Of a stretch of DNA of 64,000 nucleotides, positions 44,062-56,474 are shown one piece after another. The position numbers and the translations under genes were made by a program. Under the pieces are notes generated by a model. It was not told the origin of the DNA and did no database searches. It saw only the letters and a program-made list of their open reading frames with translations. The stretch lies in contig NW_026015767.1 in assembly GCF_020379485.1 (NCBI RefSeq), forward strand, positions 432,501 to 496,500. Reading direction: 5' to 3'. Position 1 is the first letter of the stretch, and each line of letters begins with the position of its first letter. This stretch comes from Brassica napus (lineage: Eukaryota; Streptophyta; Magnoliopsida; Brassicales; Brassicaceae).

Positions 44062-46743
44062 TGTAATAACCCTCATGAGCCAATAAATTTTTGGTCGAGA
44101 AAAATCCCGCTCGACCAGTTTTTAATTGGTTCAACAAGGATTAATAAAAATAAAGATCGACCCGGTAGATTAATTTCTCGAAGGGACTGTCTTGTGGTTG
44201 AAAGACCTTCACTTGATGGTTTGGTCGAGTCTTAAATATTTTGGTCGAATTTTTATTAAACTGGAAGAGATTTTCCGAGAGCAAGACGAGAGCCAAAGAC
44301 AAGGAATATTTGGTTGAAAAATTATTGAAAATTATCAACCAACTGCTACAATTAATTTTGGACCAGACTCATGTCTTCCACCAGCCTGCTTGCTCAGTCT
44401 TTAATCACATGACTTGCACCTGCCTGCTTGCCTAGCTTCTTCAGTAACTGTCACATGACAATCACAAGCTGCCTGTTTGCCTTGTTTCTTAGATTGTCAT
44501 GTGAGAAGCACATGAAAGGGGTGGAGTTTCTTCAGGTTAAGGAAAGGACAGCAGCTTGTGCTGAGAGTGCTGAAGCAGCTGGCCAGCTGTCCCCACTCAG
44601 CTTAGCTTTGTCCTGAGTGAAACCCTCACCTGAAGCAAGCTCACCTCACATTTAACCCCTCTCCAGCTGCTTCCCACGTTCAGAACCCTGCAGAAAAACC
44701 TAGAGAATTTCAGTGAGAAAGAGAGAAAGAAGAACAGAAAAATCAGAGAGAAAAATCAAGAAAATAAATCAAGAAAAAATTGGTGGTGACCTAATCTTCA
44801 ACCTTAGCTCAGTTTCTTACCTTGGGAAAGATCAGAAGGTGAGATTTTTAAATAAAACCCTAGACCTAGTTGAGTTCAGATCATGATCAGACCTTGATCT
44901 TTCTCTTTGATCAGTCCAGCCACAAGCTTACCTTGGAGAAGAGGATCAGCTGAGGCCATCTAGTCCTTTGGTTCATCTTGGTAAGCTTTGGTCTCCTTGC
45001 CTCAGTCAGTATCTGATCAGAACAGTTGATGTTTAGTTTAGGTCTTGGTCGGATCAGTTGTATAAGTTCTGATACAGTTCAGTTCTTGTTAATTTCGGTT
45101 TGAATCAACCTCTTAGAACCACCAGCTATGATATTTTGATCTGGCTTTGAGTAAACCGATTTGAGCTCAGTCTGATCTTGTCCTGAACTTTGGTAGACTG
45201 ACTAGAACCGAGCTGAACTTGTATAGTCTGAGCAGAACCAAGCTTGAACTGATCTGATCTAAGGTGTTAAGGCATGAACCGAACTGATCTTGTGATCATA
45301 CCACTCTGTTTCAGGTCAGAGGTAGAGTAAAGCTTGAAGTATCCAGTCCTGTCCATTCAGCCTTGTTCAAGTGGAACTCAAGTCTTGTCCAAGCCAGTTT
45401 CAAGACTAATCTTTAGGTGAGTCTAGAGAGAAGATGAGATAGATCATGAATGTGTACATGATTGAGTTTAAATTGTAGTATCTCAATTAGATAGTAAAGT
45501 CTTTGAATCCTTTAAGAAGTGTATGGGTTTACTTAGTGTAAACACTTACACTTAAAGATTAATCAAAAGGTTAAAGTGAGGTTAATCATAATCATAGTAC
45601 TTGTTCCCAAGTACTAATCTTAATTATGAAATAATCATGGTTTTGATTAAGGATTAATCATGGTTTAATTAAGGATTAATCTTGGTTTAATTAAGGATTA
45701 ATCTTGGTTTAATTAAGGATTAATCTGAAATTAATTAAAGAGTAATCATGATTAATTAAGTACTAATCTTGGATTAATTAAAGATTAATATGAGATTAAT
45801 TAAGGATTAATCTAGGATTAATTAAGAGTTAATTATGATTAATTAAGGATTAATTATGGATTAATTTTGGAATAATTATGGAAGTAAAAGCATGTGAAAT
45901 CTTGTTATATTCACTATCCCTAAAGCCCCCGCATTACCGTGACTTGGTCCTGCGAACGGAACAAGGTCATGAAGACACGATGATGGGGTAGCTCCCTGGA
46001 GACCGTGTACTGCATGACGATGCAGTGTCGGATTGTTCATACCGGACATTCGACGATGATGGTGATGCTAACTCACTAGTCTCGGTTAGCCTTAGTGGTT
46101 TCTCGGGTCTAGTATATATATTGTATTATATGAGTATGGTAACGGGCGGGTGTTGTGGAAGTGATGTTTAAAATAAGAATTCACAATGATGATCGATATT
46201 AAAGTATAGTACTAGTACTTGCATGATCATGTATATCCATTTGATAATTGTTTGGTTTATTATTGATTGTGTTTTGATTCTAGATTCACTGAGTAAACTA
46301 GTTGCTCATGACTCATTCGTGTGTGCAGGTAACCCTTAGGCGGGAGACACTTTACTCTTTTGGACGGAAGGAGCGGCCAACCAGCGGTAGTATTTTGTTG
46401 TCCTTGCAACGTACCTTTTGATGTATATTTACTTAAAACGTTGTTGGGCGATAGGCCGTAGGGTAAACTATAACACTTTGTAAGATGTTTAAAGTAAATA
46501 AATAATGTATAAAAGATGTTTATAAATCACGAGTTCTCATATGATATTAGTCCTTGTCCGGGACGAACTAACTATTGAATATTGCTTTATCGGGTTGAAA
46601 AGCCTAGAGTAATATCCGATAGGAGTGTCTCTGTTCTTTGGTTGTTGGTCTAAGGTGATCGGATTTATTTCGAGAACCTCGGGTCGACCATCAGGGAACA
46701 TTGACCGTGTCATTTCCGGTTATCTACGATCGGGGGTGTCACA
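44062..46743 (+). repeat. 3' LTR of element C (2682 bp)
   Basis: TGTAATAACC to GTGTCACA, same length as the solo copy. It is followed by GATGGTCAGTCAG of B. The AT-rich TTAATTAA repeat is at about 45647-45872. No coding content was recognised. Confidence 0.93.
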
Positions 46744-47558
46744 GATGGTCAGTCAGAAAGAACCATCCAGACGTTGGAGGATATGTTGGGAGCATGTGTT
46801 TTGGACTGGGGTAACTCCTGGGAAAAACATTTGCCGTTGGTGGAGTTTTCTTACAACAACAGCTTCCACACGAGCATTGGGATGTCGCCTTATGAAGCCT
46901 TGTATGGACGACCTTGCAGGACACCGTTATGCTGGACCCAAGTGGTGGAGCGCAGCATGATAGGACCTGAGATAGTGGAAGAGACCACAGAAAAGATTAA
47001 GTTCATAAGGGACAAGATGAAAGAAGCACAAGATCGCCACAAGTCCTATGCAGACAGAAGGAGGAAACATGTGGAGTTTGAGGTGAATGACATGGTTTAT
47101 CTCAAAATGATCACTTTCAGAGATCGGAAAAGGGTGTCTGGCCGAAGGAAGCTAGATCCGAGGTACTTGGGTCCTTTCCGTATTATAGAACGAGTTGGAG
47201 CGGTGGCTTACAAGCTGAACCTACCAACAGAAATGGAAGCATTTCACAATGTGTTCCATGTGTCTCAGTTAAGGAAATGTCTTTCAGATTAGGACATTAT
47301 CATTCCAGAGATTCCATCCGATCTAGGCACAAACCACACCTTAGAAACAAGGCCGGTTCGGGTTGTAGACAGAATGGAGAAAGCACTGAGACGTAAGACC
47401 ATAGAGATGGTCAAGGTGATTTGGGATTGCAGTGGACAAGAGCAAGTCACTTGGGATACCGAGGCAAGAATGAAGGCTGAATTTCCGGAATGGTATCAAC
47501 AGTTCTCCATGGAAGGTCTAGGGTCGGATTCGAGGACGAATCCATCTCAAGGGAGACT
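46744..47558 (+). pseudogene. pol: pol of element B, right part, copy 2 (uninterrupted)
   Basis: Integrase from QSERTIQ through the [10 protein letters not shown] domain to LRKCLSD, TAG at 47290-47292, then the chromodomain-like tail ([16 protein letters not shown]). Same frame throughout. The polypurine tract is shortened (CTCAAGGGAGACT), so the frame runs on into the LTR to 47691 instead of stopping 24 nt inside it. This is the copy to compare with 27663-38622 to date the duplication. Confidence 0.88.
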
Positions 47559-48158
47559 TGTCATGTCCCTGATTCTAGATAGTGCCTTCGGGCACAGCCA
47601 TGGTGCAAGGAGATGCACCAGTCAGGTCACACGACCCAAAGACAAGCGTATCATGGCTGTACAAGGATGGTTAAGTGCATCAGTAGGCTGAGACTTAACC
47701 AGAACCTGATAAGACAAGGGGAACGGAGCTGGACGAGTTCTAAGGCAGCTCGGCCAAGCTGGGAAGTAGCTCTACCAGCTGGATCAAGTCCTGGACAGCT
47801 CATTTCAGCTCACACTAGCTTAGGTCAGCTCCAATAGCTAGACTACTAGCTCACCCAGCTGGAGCAGCTAGCAATCAGCTCACCTCAGCTCAGTGAAGTG
47901 TTAGAGTCTTGGCCATGTGGCCGGGTCACGGGTCATACCAGGCCGTGAGGGAGGCTTGAGGGGCCAAGGAGAGTCCGATGGGTTTGAGGATTGGACAAAG
48001 GATCCAGGAAGGATGGGCAAGTATGGTGGGCTCAGGTTCGAACAGCCCAACAGGGAAAAGGGGCAGTTATGCCGAAAAGGTGGGAATGGCACAAATGGTA
48101 CCCATTCGGCCATCAGGTGGTGCCTGTTCGGCCAGGCAGTTATTGGCCTGTCTCTTCC

Positions 48159-48166
48159 TATATATA
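48159..48166 (+). promoter_or_regulatory. TATA box of the B/E LTR
   Basis: CCTATATATACAG context. In the E 3' LTR the same place reads CCTATATGTACAG (about 55165-55175), a weakened box. Confidence 0.6.
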
Positions 48167-48319
48167 CAGACCCTAGGGACCGAGATTTGCCACAATTTTC
48201 CTAAGGAAAATCTCTGCCCAAATCGTGAGAGAAAGAAAGAGAGAAAGAAGAAGAAGTGATCGGCCAAGTTGGTGACTGATTCAATCCGAGGGTTGGTCTG
48301 AGGAAGTTGAGATTGGCTG

Positions 48320-49252
48320 ATGATGAGTAACCGAGGCATGGAGAGGGGCTTGAGCACTCCTGAACGCACGCCCAAGGTGAGTAGGATGGACTAAACCTTC
48401 CTGCCATGGCCGCGGTGGAATTCCGTGTGGGTTGTGGCCGGAATGGTGAAGCCAGACCTATCTCTTTTCATTATCCTTCAATTCCATCTCTGTTTCATCT
48501 CTATTCTGTATGGGGCTGATGATTCGAAGTCAGAGGGATGAGATCAAGGCCTTGACCGGTCCAGGAACCTAGTCCTTGACCTGTCCAGGAACCTAGTCCT
48601 TGGATGTTGGCCGGTTTGGCTGATCAGGGTCGAGATCTATATGATCGAGGCCGGTTCTATAAGATCTGATTGTGGATTCTTCTTAGTGGGGATTTATCAT
48701 GAATTATCATGGGTTCGAACTAATTTTATCAGATGAATTTAGAGGTGGTCAGTTTGGCCGGTTTGGCTGGTTATGGCCGAAATCTAGGAGGCCGGGACCG
48801 ATTCTGGTGGTTCTGACTCGACCATTCTCTTAGTTAGGATTTATCTTGAATTATCATGAAGTCAGATTAATTTTTGGGAATTTATTTGAGGAGGTCAGAT
48901 TTGGGATTAAGATATGGCCGGTTCAGATTGATTGAGACAATGGGTGAGGTCTCTCTTGATTGGTCTGGCCGTGTGTTAACTGGGTGTTCTGGGAAACCTA
49001 GGTGATGTTCTGGGTATGTCCGTGTGCCTTGTGGGTTGAATGGTTAGTTAGGGAACATAGAATAAGTGAACCGAACCATGCAATGCTAGATATGATTGTT
49101 TAGGATATCGGATTGTACTTACACATATGTTTTGGGTTGTGTGATGGTTTCAGGATCAGACCAGGACCGTGGCAAGGCCAAGGCGCCATGAAGACCTTAG
49201 CCGTGGAAGGATGTGTGGGATTTGGGATGGTACTATTAGTATGAACTTATGA
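48320..49252 (+). other. candidate spliced short ORF inside the B/E LTR (exons 48320-48376 and 49154-49252)
   Basis: ATG ATG at 48320 opens MMSNRGMERGLSTPERTPK, ending at the donor CCCAAG|GTGAGT. The intron is 48377-49153 (777 bp), acceptor TGTGATGGTTTCAG|GATC. Exon 2 continues DQTRTVARPRRHEDL... to TGA 49250-49252. The STPERTPK and TRTVARPR stretches are shared with element A although the LTRs have diverged. The E 3' LTR keeps the same layout with STPECTPK. Confidence 0.5.
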
Positions 49253-49480
49253 TTATCCTATTGTGCAACTGAACCTATGTATTGAATCACATGTTTGTTA
49301 TTTATAAAGATACAATTTCTTCTTATCTGTTTAGTCTTAGGAATAAGTTGCTTGAACCTCATCTGACTGAACAAGACTTAAGAATTATTGAACTTTAAAA
49401 CTTGACAAAACTTACACTAGGAGTTAAGTAAGGTCGCGGGTCCAAGTTGGGCTTAGGAGCCAGGATCGGGTCTTACAAGT

Positions 49481-49492
49481 TGGTATCAGAGC
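49481..49492 (+). other. primer binding site of element E, initiator tRNA-Met type
   Basis: TGGTATCAGAGC three bases after the LTR end, identical to that of element A. Confidence 0.92.
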
Positions 49493-49636
49493 GGAGTTTG
49501 CTCTAGGATTGTTATTGGGTTATGGGAAACCGCCACACATCCGGCTGGGTCTCATGGTAAGGTCTGGTTGATTGCTAAGTTAGCCTAAGGGATTGAGTGT
49601 TTCCTTATATGAGTTGATGATGGGGCTAACCCGACC

Positions 49637-51053
49637 GTGTTGTTGCCAATCCATACGGATGGGACAAATGTGGAGATCGGGCCGCCTGTTGTTCAGGTGA
49701 ATCCGACTGAGGTTCGTGTGGACGGATCAGGACGTCAGCTGGAACCGGAGCTGGAACCAGTTGATGGAGCTGGACGACAACAAGAAAGGGGGTTTGAGGA
49801 GCAAGGAGAGTCCTCGCAGACTGGTCGCCAGGACGATCAGGTAGGCGGAACAGCTTGTCAAGTGAATCAGACTGCTGAACCGTCTATGAAGGAGGTGCTA
49901 GAAGCCATGAAGGCTATGGGGACTCAGATCTTGGCCTTGACCCAGGCATTCACGCCTGTAAGGACAGCCATCCCTTTGGGGAATGACCGGACGGGTCCGA
50001 TTGCGGCAGCTCAGGCAGCTGGTCGAGGAGCTCAGCAGCAGTTGGAGGAAGTGGCTGAATTGATTGAAATCGATCCCCAAGCTAGGACAGCTAAGAGGAT
50101 GGATTATCTGAAGCTGCTTGAGCACATATCCAAGATGGGCACTAAACACTTTGCTGGAAGTGTTGACCCATTAGAGGCTGGCGAGTGGAAGAGCATGCTA
50201 GTCCGTAATTTCAGCTCAACTCGATGCCCAGATGACTACAAGAAGGACATTGCAGTTCACTTCTTGGAAGGTGATGCTCACAACTGGTGGTTGGCTCTAG
50301 AAAAGCGTACCAGTGGCAGCATTGAACGCTTCTCCGACTTTGAGGTGGAGTTCAACCACAAGTACTTCCCAGCTGAGGCGTGGGCTCGTCTAGAGGCTAA
50401 GTTCTTGTACCTGGTTCAGGGACGCAGGACAGTAAGGGAGTATGAAGAGGAATTTAACCGTCTCTGGCGTTATGTGGGTAAGGAGTTAGAGGACGAGTCA
50501 GTACAGGTTCGTCGGTTCATTAGAGGCGTAAGGGTTGAGCTCCGAACCTACTGCTCAGTTCGCACCTTTCACACTGTGTCTGAACTGGTTGAAAGGATGG
50601 CTATGTTGGAGACTAACTTGGCCTAGGAGGATAAGCTGAAAACCCGAAGTCACACGGCTCCTAATGGTGGTAGCAATGACCGCAAGAGGGAGAGGGACCA
50701 GGCTGAGGAAGGTAAACCTTCAAGTGGTAGGCCTGAGTGTCCCAAGTGCGGCAGACATCATGGTGGTGAATGCTGGAGAGCAATGGGAGCCTGTCTCCGA
50801 TGTGGCAAGATGGATCACTCAGCTCGTGACTGTCCTAGACAGGAGCAAGGGGCTAGTGGTGATACATGGACATGCCACTACTGTGGAAAGAAGGGACATC
50901 TCCTAAAGGATTGTCCTAAGCTGTCATCCGGGCCAAGCAAGAGCCGAGGAGAGGTTAGCAGGCCGGATCAGAACCGCGGACAGACTTCAGCACCGCACAT
51001 CTATGAGTTGTCCAAGGATGAGGACAGGAGCGGGCCATTCCAAGCGATCACTG
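49637..51053 (+). pseudogene. gag: gag of element E, one nonsense codon
   Basis: Same frame throughout. The gag core has HNWWLALEKR and EYEEEFNRLWRYVG; the knuckles are CPKCGRHHGGEC, CLRCGKMDHSARDC and CHYCGKKGHLLKDC. TAG at 50624-50626 breaks it after ETNLA. Exon 1 ends at the split glycine codon at 51053. As in B, no in-frame ATG is found near the start of the frame. Confidence 0.85.
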
Positions 51054-51143
51054 GTAATTGTCTGATCTTGATCATTTCAATTCAATATAATTGCATGGTA
51101 CAGAACTTAGAATGGTTAGATACTTAGATTGGGTCATATGTAG
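51054..51143 (+). other. 90-bp gag-protease intron of element E
   Basis: GTAATTGTCTG...CATATGTAG, close to the B copy. Unspliced translation stops at 51125-51127 inside the intron. Confidence 0.72.
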
Positions 51144-54100
51144 GGACCCTAAATATTGGTGGTGTGTAAACACACATACTTTTTGATATTGGTGCTACAC
51201 ATAACTTTGTGAGCCCATGGATGCTCGGAAAGTGGTTGTTCCAGTTGGGAACGGGGGATTGTCCTGAGGTAGTGAACGCGGCCGGTGGGCAAGTTATGAG
51301 GTCACTAGGAGTGATTCGGGACATCCCAGTGGTGATCCAAGACAGGGTCATGCCTGTGGATCTTGTGGTAGTCCACCTAAAGAATCACGAGATGATATTA
51401 GGTATGGACTAGCTTGGAAAGAACCGGGCCACTCTTGACTGTCACCGGGGGCGAGTGCAGTTTGAGGGTGGGTGTGGATCTCCGGTCAGGTTCCAAGGTA
51501 TACATCCGATCTCTGGATGCTTGGTGGTGTCAGCAATCCATGTTGAAAAGATGCTGAGGAAGGGTTGTGAAGGTTATCTAGCCACAATCGCCAATAAGGA
51601 GGTCGTAGGGGGTGGTGACCCAGAGGGAATACCGCTGGTCCGAGAGTTCCACGATGTGTTTAGGTCACTATAGGGCATTCCCCCTGATAGGTTTGACCCA
51701 TTCATAATAGAACTGGAACCAGGGACGGCCCCGTTATCCAAAAGTCCCTACAGAATGGCTCCTGCCGAGATGGCCGAGCTTAAAAAGCAACTGGAGGAGT
51801 TGCTGGATAAGGGTTTTATGAGACCTAGTGTGTCACCTTGGGGAGCACCGGTTCTTTTTGTCAAAACGAAAGATGGTAGCTTCAGGTTGTGCATTGACTA
51901 TCAAGGGTTGAACCGGGTTACCGTGAAGAACAAATACCCATTGCCTCGGATAGATGAGTTATTGGATCAGCTCAAGGGTGCAAAGTGGTTCTCTAAGATT
52001 GATTGGGCTTCAGGGTATCATCAGATCCCTAATGAACCAAATGATGTTAGAAAGACAGCATTCCGAACAAGGTACGGTCACTACGAATTTGTGGTCATGC
52101 CATTCGGACTAACCAATGCACCAGCAGCCTTTATGAAGATGATGAATGGTATCTTCCGAGATTTCTTGGATGAATTTGTAATCATCTTCATAGATGACAT
52201 ACTAGTAAATTCCAAGAGCAAGGAAGACCATGAAAGGCATTTAAGGGCTGTGCTAGGAGGGTTTAGGGAACAACAGCTCTTTGCCAAGTTGAGCAAGTGC
52301 AGTTTTTGGCAAAGGAGTGGTTGGTTCCTTGGACACATCGTGTCCGATCAAGGAGTCTTGGTTTATCCAGAGAAGATCAAGGCCATACAGGAATAGCCAC
52401 GACCTAAGAGTGTCACGGAAGTCAGGAGTTTCCTAGGGCTGGCCGGTTACTACAGGAAGTATGTCTAAGGGTTTGCCAGCTTGGCCCAACCGATGACACA
52501 ACTAACTGGAAAAGATGTGAGATTTGTATGGTCTGAAGGATGTGAGAATTGTTTCTCTGCCTTGAAGAATATGTTGACGAATGCACCCTTTCTAGTGCTA
52601 CCAGAGGTTGACCAACCTTATGTGGTATACACAGACGCATCCATCACCGGATTAGGATATGTATTGACCCAACACGGAAAGGTCATTGCCTATGCCTCTA
52701 GGAAATTGAGGAAGCACGAGGGTAACTACCCAACCCACGACCTGGAGATGGCCGCAGTGGTGTTTGCCCTCAAGATATGGCAGTCATACTTGTATGGTGC
52801 CAAGGTTCAGATTTTAACCAACCACAAAAGCCTCAAGTATATATTCACTCAACCTGAGTTGAATTTGAGACAAAGAAGATGGATGGAGTTTGTGCCCGAC
52901 TATGATCTTGACATAGAATACCATCCAGGTAAAGCAAACCTGGTGGCCGATGCATTGAGCCGCAGAAGAGCTGAAGTATCGGCTGAGAAAGAGGCGGACA
53001 TGTTGGAAGGGATGGTCAGGTCGTTGCACCTAAATACCTTGGTCAGCGAGGACGAACCTTTGGGTTTGGAAGCAGTGAACCAGGCCGATCTTCTGACCAG
53101 GATTAGACAAGTTCAGGTCTTGGACGAGGACCTTCAAGGGGTTGCTCGGAACGAGAAGACGGAGTATCAGACGAATCAAGATGGAACAATATTGGTCCAT
53201 GGAAGGATTAGCGTCCCTAACGTGCGGGGACTTAAGGAAGAGATTATGAGTCAGTCTCATAAGTCTAAGTTCTCTGTGCATCCCGGACTGAAGAAGATGT
53301 ATAAAGACATCAAGAGGTATTACCATTGGGTTCGCATGAAGACTGATGTGGCCGAGTGGGTGGTCAAGTGTCTTACTTGCCAACTCGTCAAGGCTGAGCA
53401 TCAAGTACCTAGTGGGATACTTCAGAACTTACCTATTCCAGAATGGAAGTGGGATCACATAACCATGGACTTCGTGTCTGGATTTCCCACGACCAGGAAC
53501 CGGAAGGATTCAGTTTGGGTAGTGGTGGATCGTTTGACCAAATCAGCTCATTTCATACCAATCAAGAAGACTGATGGTGTGGAGCCTTTGGTGCAGATCT
53601 ACATGGATGAAATAGTATTCCTGCATGGAATGCCGGCCAATATTGTTTCCGACAGAGACCCACGGTTCACTTCTTACTTCTGGAAGGCTTCCCAAAAGGC
53701 CTTAGGAACCAGGGTGAACATGAGTACAGCTTATCATCCGCAGACAGATGGTCAGTCAGAAAGAACCATCCAGACGTTGGAGGATATGTTGAGAGCATGT
53801 GTTTTGGACTGGGGTAACTCCTGGGAAAAACATTTGCCGTTGGTGGAGTTTGCTTACAACAACAGCTTCCACATGAGCATTGGGATGTCGCCTTATGAAG
53901 CCTTGTATGGACGACCTTGCAGGACACCGTTATGCTGGACCCAAGTGGGGGAGCGCAGCATGATAGGACCTGAGATAGTGGAAGAGACCACAGAGAAGAT
54001 TAAGTTCATAAGGGACAAGATGAAAGAAGCACAAGATCGCCACAAGTCCTATGCAGACAGAAGGAGGAAACATGTGGAGTTTGAGGTGAATGACATGGTT

Positions 54101-54589
54101 TATCTCAAAACGATCACTTTTAGAGGTCGGAAAAGGGTGTCTGGCCGAAGGAAGCTAGATCGGAGGTACTTGGGTCCTTTACGGATTATAGAACGAGTTG
54201 GAGTGGTGGCTTACAAGCTGAACCTACCAACAGAAATGGAAGCATTTCACAATGTGTTCCATGTGTCTCAGTTAAGGAAATGTCTTTCAGATTAGGACAT
54301 TATCATTCCAGAGATTCCATCCGATCTAGGCACGAACCTCACCTTAGAAACAAGGCCGGTTCGGGTTGTAGACAGAATGGAGAATGCAATGAGACGTAAG
54401 ACCATAGAGATGGTCAAGGTGATTTGGGATTGCAGTGGACAAGAGCAAGTCACTTGGGAGACCGAGGCCAGAATGAAGGCTGATTTTCCGGAATGGTATC
54501 ATCAGTTCTCCATGGAAGGTCTAGGGTCGGATTCGAGGACGAATCCATCTCAAGTCGGGGAGACTTGTCATGTCCCTGATTCTAGTTAG
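51144..54589 (+). pseudogene. pol: pol of element E, multiple nonsense codons
   Basis: All pieces stay in one frame, so the damage is by substitution. A TAA lies in the protease start (about 51167, where A has GTG GAA). Further stops: TAG 51410-51412, TAG 51671-51673, TAG 52394-52396, TAA 52466-52468 and TAG 54293-54295. Recognisable: reverse transcriptase ([10 protein letters not shown]), RNase H ([10 protein letters not shown]), integrase ([23 protein letters not shown]) and chromodomain-like tail ([16 protein letters not shown]). The integrase zinc finger reads CLTCQL. It ends at TAG 54587-54589, 24 nt inside the 3' LTR, as in element A. Confidence 0.88.
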
Positions 54590-56474
54590 TGCCTTCGGGC
54601 ACAGCCATCGTGCGAGGAGATGCCCCAGTCAGGTCACACGACCCAAAGACAAGCGTATCATGGCTGTACAATGATGGTTAAGTGCATCAGTAGGCTGAGA
54701 CTTAACCAGAACCTGATAAGACAAGGGGAACGGAGCTGGACGAGTTCTAAGGCAGCTCGGCCAAGCTGGGAAGTAGCTCTACCAGCTGGATCAAGTCCTC
54801 GAAAGCTCAGTTCAGCTCACACTAGTTTAGGTCAGCTCCAGTAGCTAGACTACTAGCTCACCCAGCTGGAGCAGCTAGCAATCAGCTCACCTCAGCTCGG
54901 TGAAGTGTTGCAGTCTTGGCCATGTGGCCGGGTAATGGGTCATACCAGGCCGTGAGGGAGGCTTCAGTGGCAAAGGAGAGTCCGATGGGTTTGAGGATTG
55001 GACAAAGGATCCAGGAAGGATGGGCAAGTATGGTGGGCTCAGGTTCGAACAGCCCAACAGGGAAAAGGGGCAGTTATGCCGAAAAGGTGGGAATGGCACA
55101 AATGGTACCCATTCGGGCATCAGGTGGTGCCTGTTCGGCCAGGCAGTTATTGGCCTGTCTCTTCCTATATGTACAGACCCTAGGGACCGAGATTTGACAC
55201 AATTTTCCTAAGGAAAATCTCTGCCCAAATCGTGAGAGAAAGAAAGAGAGAAAGAAGAAGAAGTGATCGGCCAAAGCCTTGGCCGAGTGTGTTGGTGACT
55301 GATTCAATCCGAGAGGTCGTCTGAGGAAGTTGAGATTGGCTGATGATGAGTAACAGAGGCATGGAGAGGGGCTTGAGCACTCCTGAATGCACGCCCAAGG
55401 TGAGTAGGATGGACTAAACCTTCCTGCCATGGCCACGGTAGAATTCCGTGTGGGTTGTGGCCGGAATGGTGAAGCCAGACCTATCTCTTCTCATTATCCT
55501 TCTATTCCATCTCTGTTTCATCTCTATTCTGTATGGCGCTGATGATTCAAAGTCAGAGGGATGAGATCAAGGTCTTGACCGGTCCAGGAACCTAGTCCTT
55601 GGATGTTGCCCGGTTTGGCTGATCAAGGTCGAGATCTATATGATCGAGGCCGGTTCTGTAAGATCTGATTGTGGATTCCTCTTAGTGGGGATTTATCATG
55701 AATTATCATGGGTTCCAACTAATTTTATCAGATGAATTTAAAGGTGGTCAGTTTGGCCTGTTTTGCTGGTTATGGCCGAAATCTAGGAGGCCGGGACCAG
55801 TTCTGGTGGTTCTGACTCGACCATTCTCTTAGTTAGGATTTATCATGAATTATCAAGAAGTCAGATTAATTTTTGGGAATTTATTTGCGTAGGTCAGCTT
55901 TGGGATTAAGATATGGCAAGTTCAGATTGATTGAGACAATGGGTGAGATCTCTCTTGATTGGTCTAACCGTGTGTTAAATGGGTGTTCTGGGAAACCTAT
56001 GTGATGTTCTGGGTATGTCCGTGTGCCTTGTGGGTTGAATGGTTAGTTAGGGAACATAGAATAAGTGAACCGAACAATTCAATGCTAGATATGATTGTTT
56101 AGGATATCGGATTGTACTTACACATATGTTTTGGGTTGTGTGATGGTTTCAGGATCAGACCAGGACTGTGGCAAGGCCAAAGCACCATGAAGACCTTAGC
56201 CGTGGAAGGATGTGTGGGATTTGGGATAGTACTATTAGTATGAACTTATGATTAGCCTATTGTGCAACTGAACCTATGTATTGAATCACATGTTTGTTAT
56301 TTATAAAGATACAATTTCTTCTTATCTGTTTTGTCTTAGGAATAAGTTGCTTGAACCTCATCTGACTGAACAGGACTTAAGAATTATTGAACTTTAAAAT
56401 TGGACAAAACTTACACTAGGAGTTAAGTAAGGCCGCGGGTCCAAGTTGGGCTTAGGAGCCAGGATCGGGTCTTA
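54566..56474 (+). repeat. 3' LTR of element E
   Basis: Starts TGTCATGTCC after the tract CAAGTCGGGGAGACT (54551-54565) and ends ...CGGGTCTTA, missing the final CA. Minisatellite follows at once, so the right edge was lost by deletion or recombination. Many differences from the 5' LTR suggest an old insertion. Confidence 0.9.

Larger units (their letters stand above)
39112..46743 (+). mobile_element. 5'-truncated Tekay/Del-like element C: gag, pol and 3' LTR
   Basis: Internal region 39112-44061 and 3' LTR 44062-46743. Its 5' LTR and leader are missing here; the matching LTR is the solo copy at 24981-27662. The sequence after the 3' LTR is the same B integrase sequence (GATGGTCAGTCAG) that follows the solo LTR, so both copies descend from one insertion event. 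Three single-base frameshifts and one nonsense codon make it inactive. Confidence 0.88.
20692..47558 (+). mobile_element. defective Tekay/Del-like element B, split by nested insertions and a duplication
   Basis: B is a relative of element A. Its left half (20692-24980) has an LTR stub, gag and pol up to the integrase core. Its right half (end of integrase, chromodomain-like tail, polypurine tract) appears twice: 27663-28237 plus 38378-38622, and 46744-47558. In both cases a C-family LTR lies immediately upstream with the same GATGG flank. The first right half is itself split by element D. B thus served as landing site for C and was then partly duplicated. Nonsense codons and frameshifts show it is dead. 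Its 3' LTR is the one shared with element E (47559-49477). Confidence 0.82.
47559..49477 (+). repeat. LTR shared by elements B (3') and E (5'), 1919 bp
   Basis: TGTCATGTCC to GGTCTTACA, preceded by B's polypurine tract and followed by E's primer site, so one LTR serves both elements. TATA box at 48159-48166, donor 48376/48377, acceptor 49153/49154. Related to the element A LTR but clearly diverged. Confidence 0.92.
47559..56474 (+). mobile_element. degenerate Tekay/Del-like element E (LTR-gag-pol-LTR)
   Basis: Full-length arrangement with primer site and polypurine tract, but the 3' LTR lacks its last two bases and runs into minisatellite. Gag has one nonsense codon and pol has at least six, so it is inactive. 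It shares with B the stop after LRKCLSD and the shortened gag N-terminus. It therefore descends from the same defective lineage. Confidence 0.9.
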
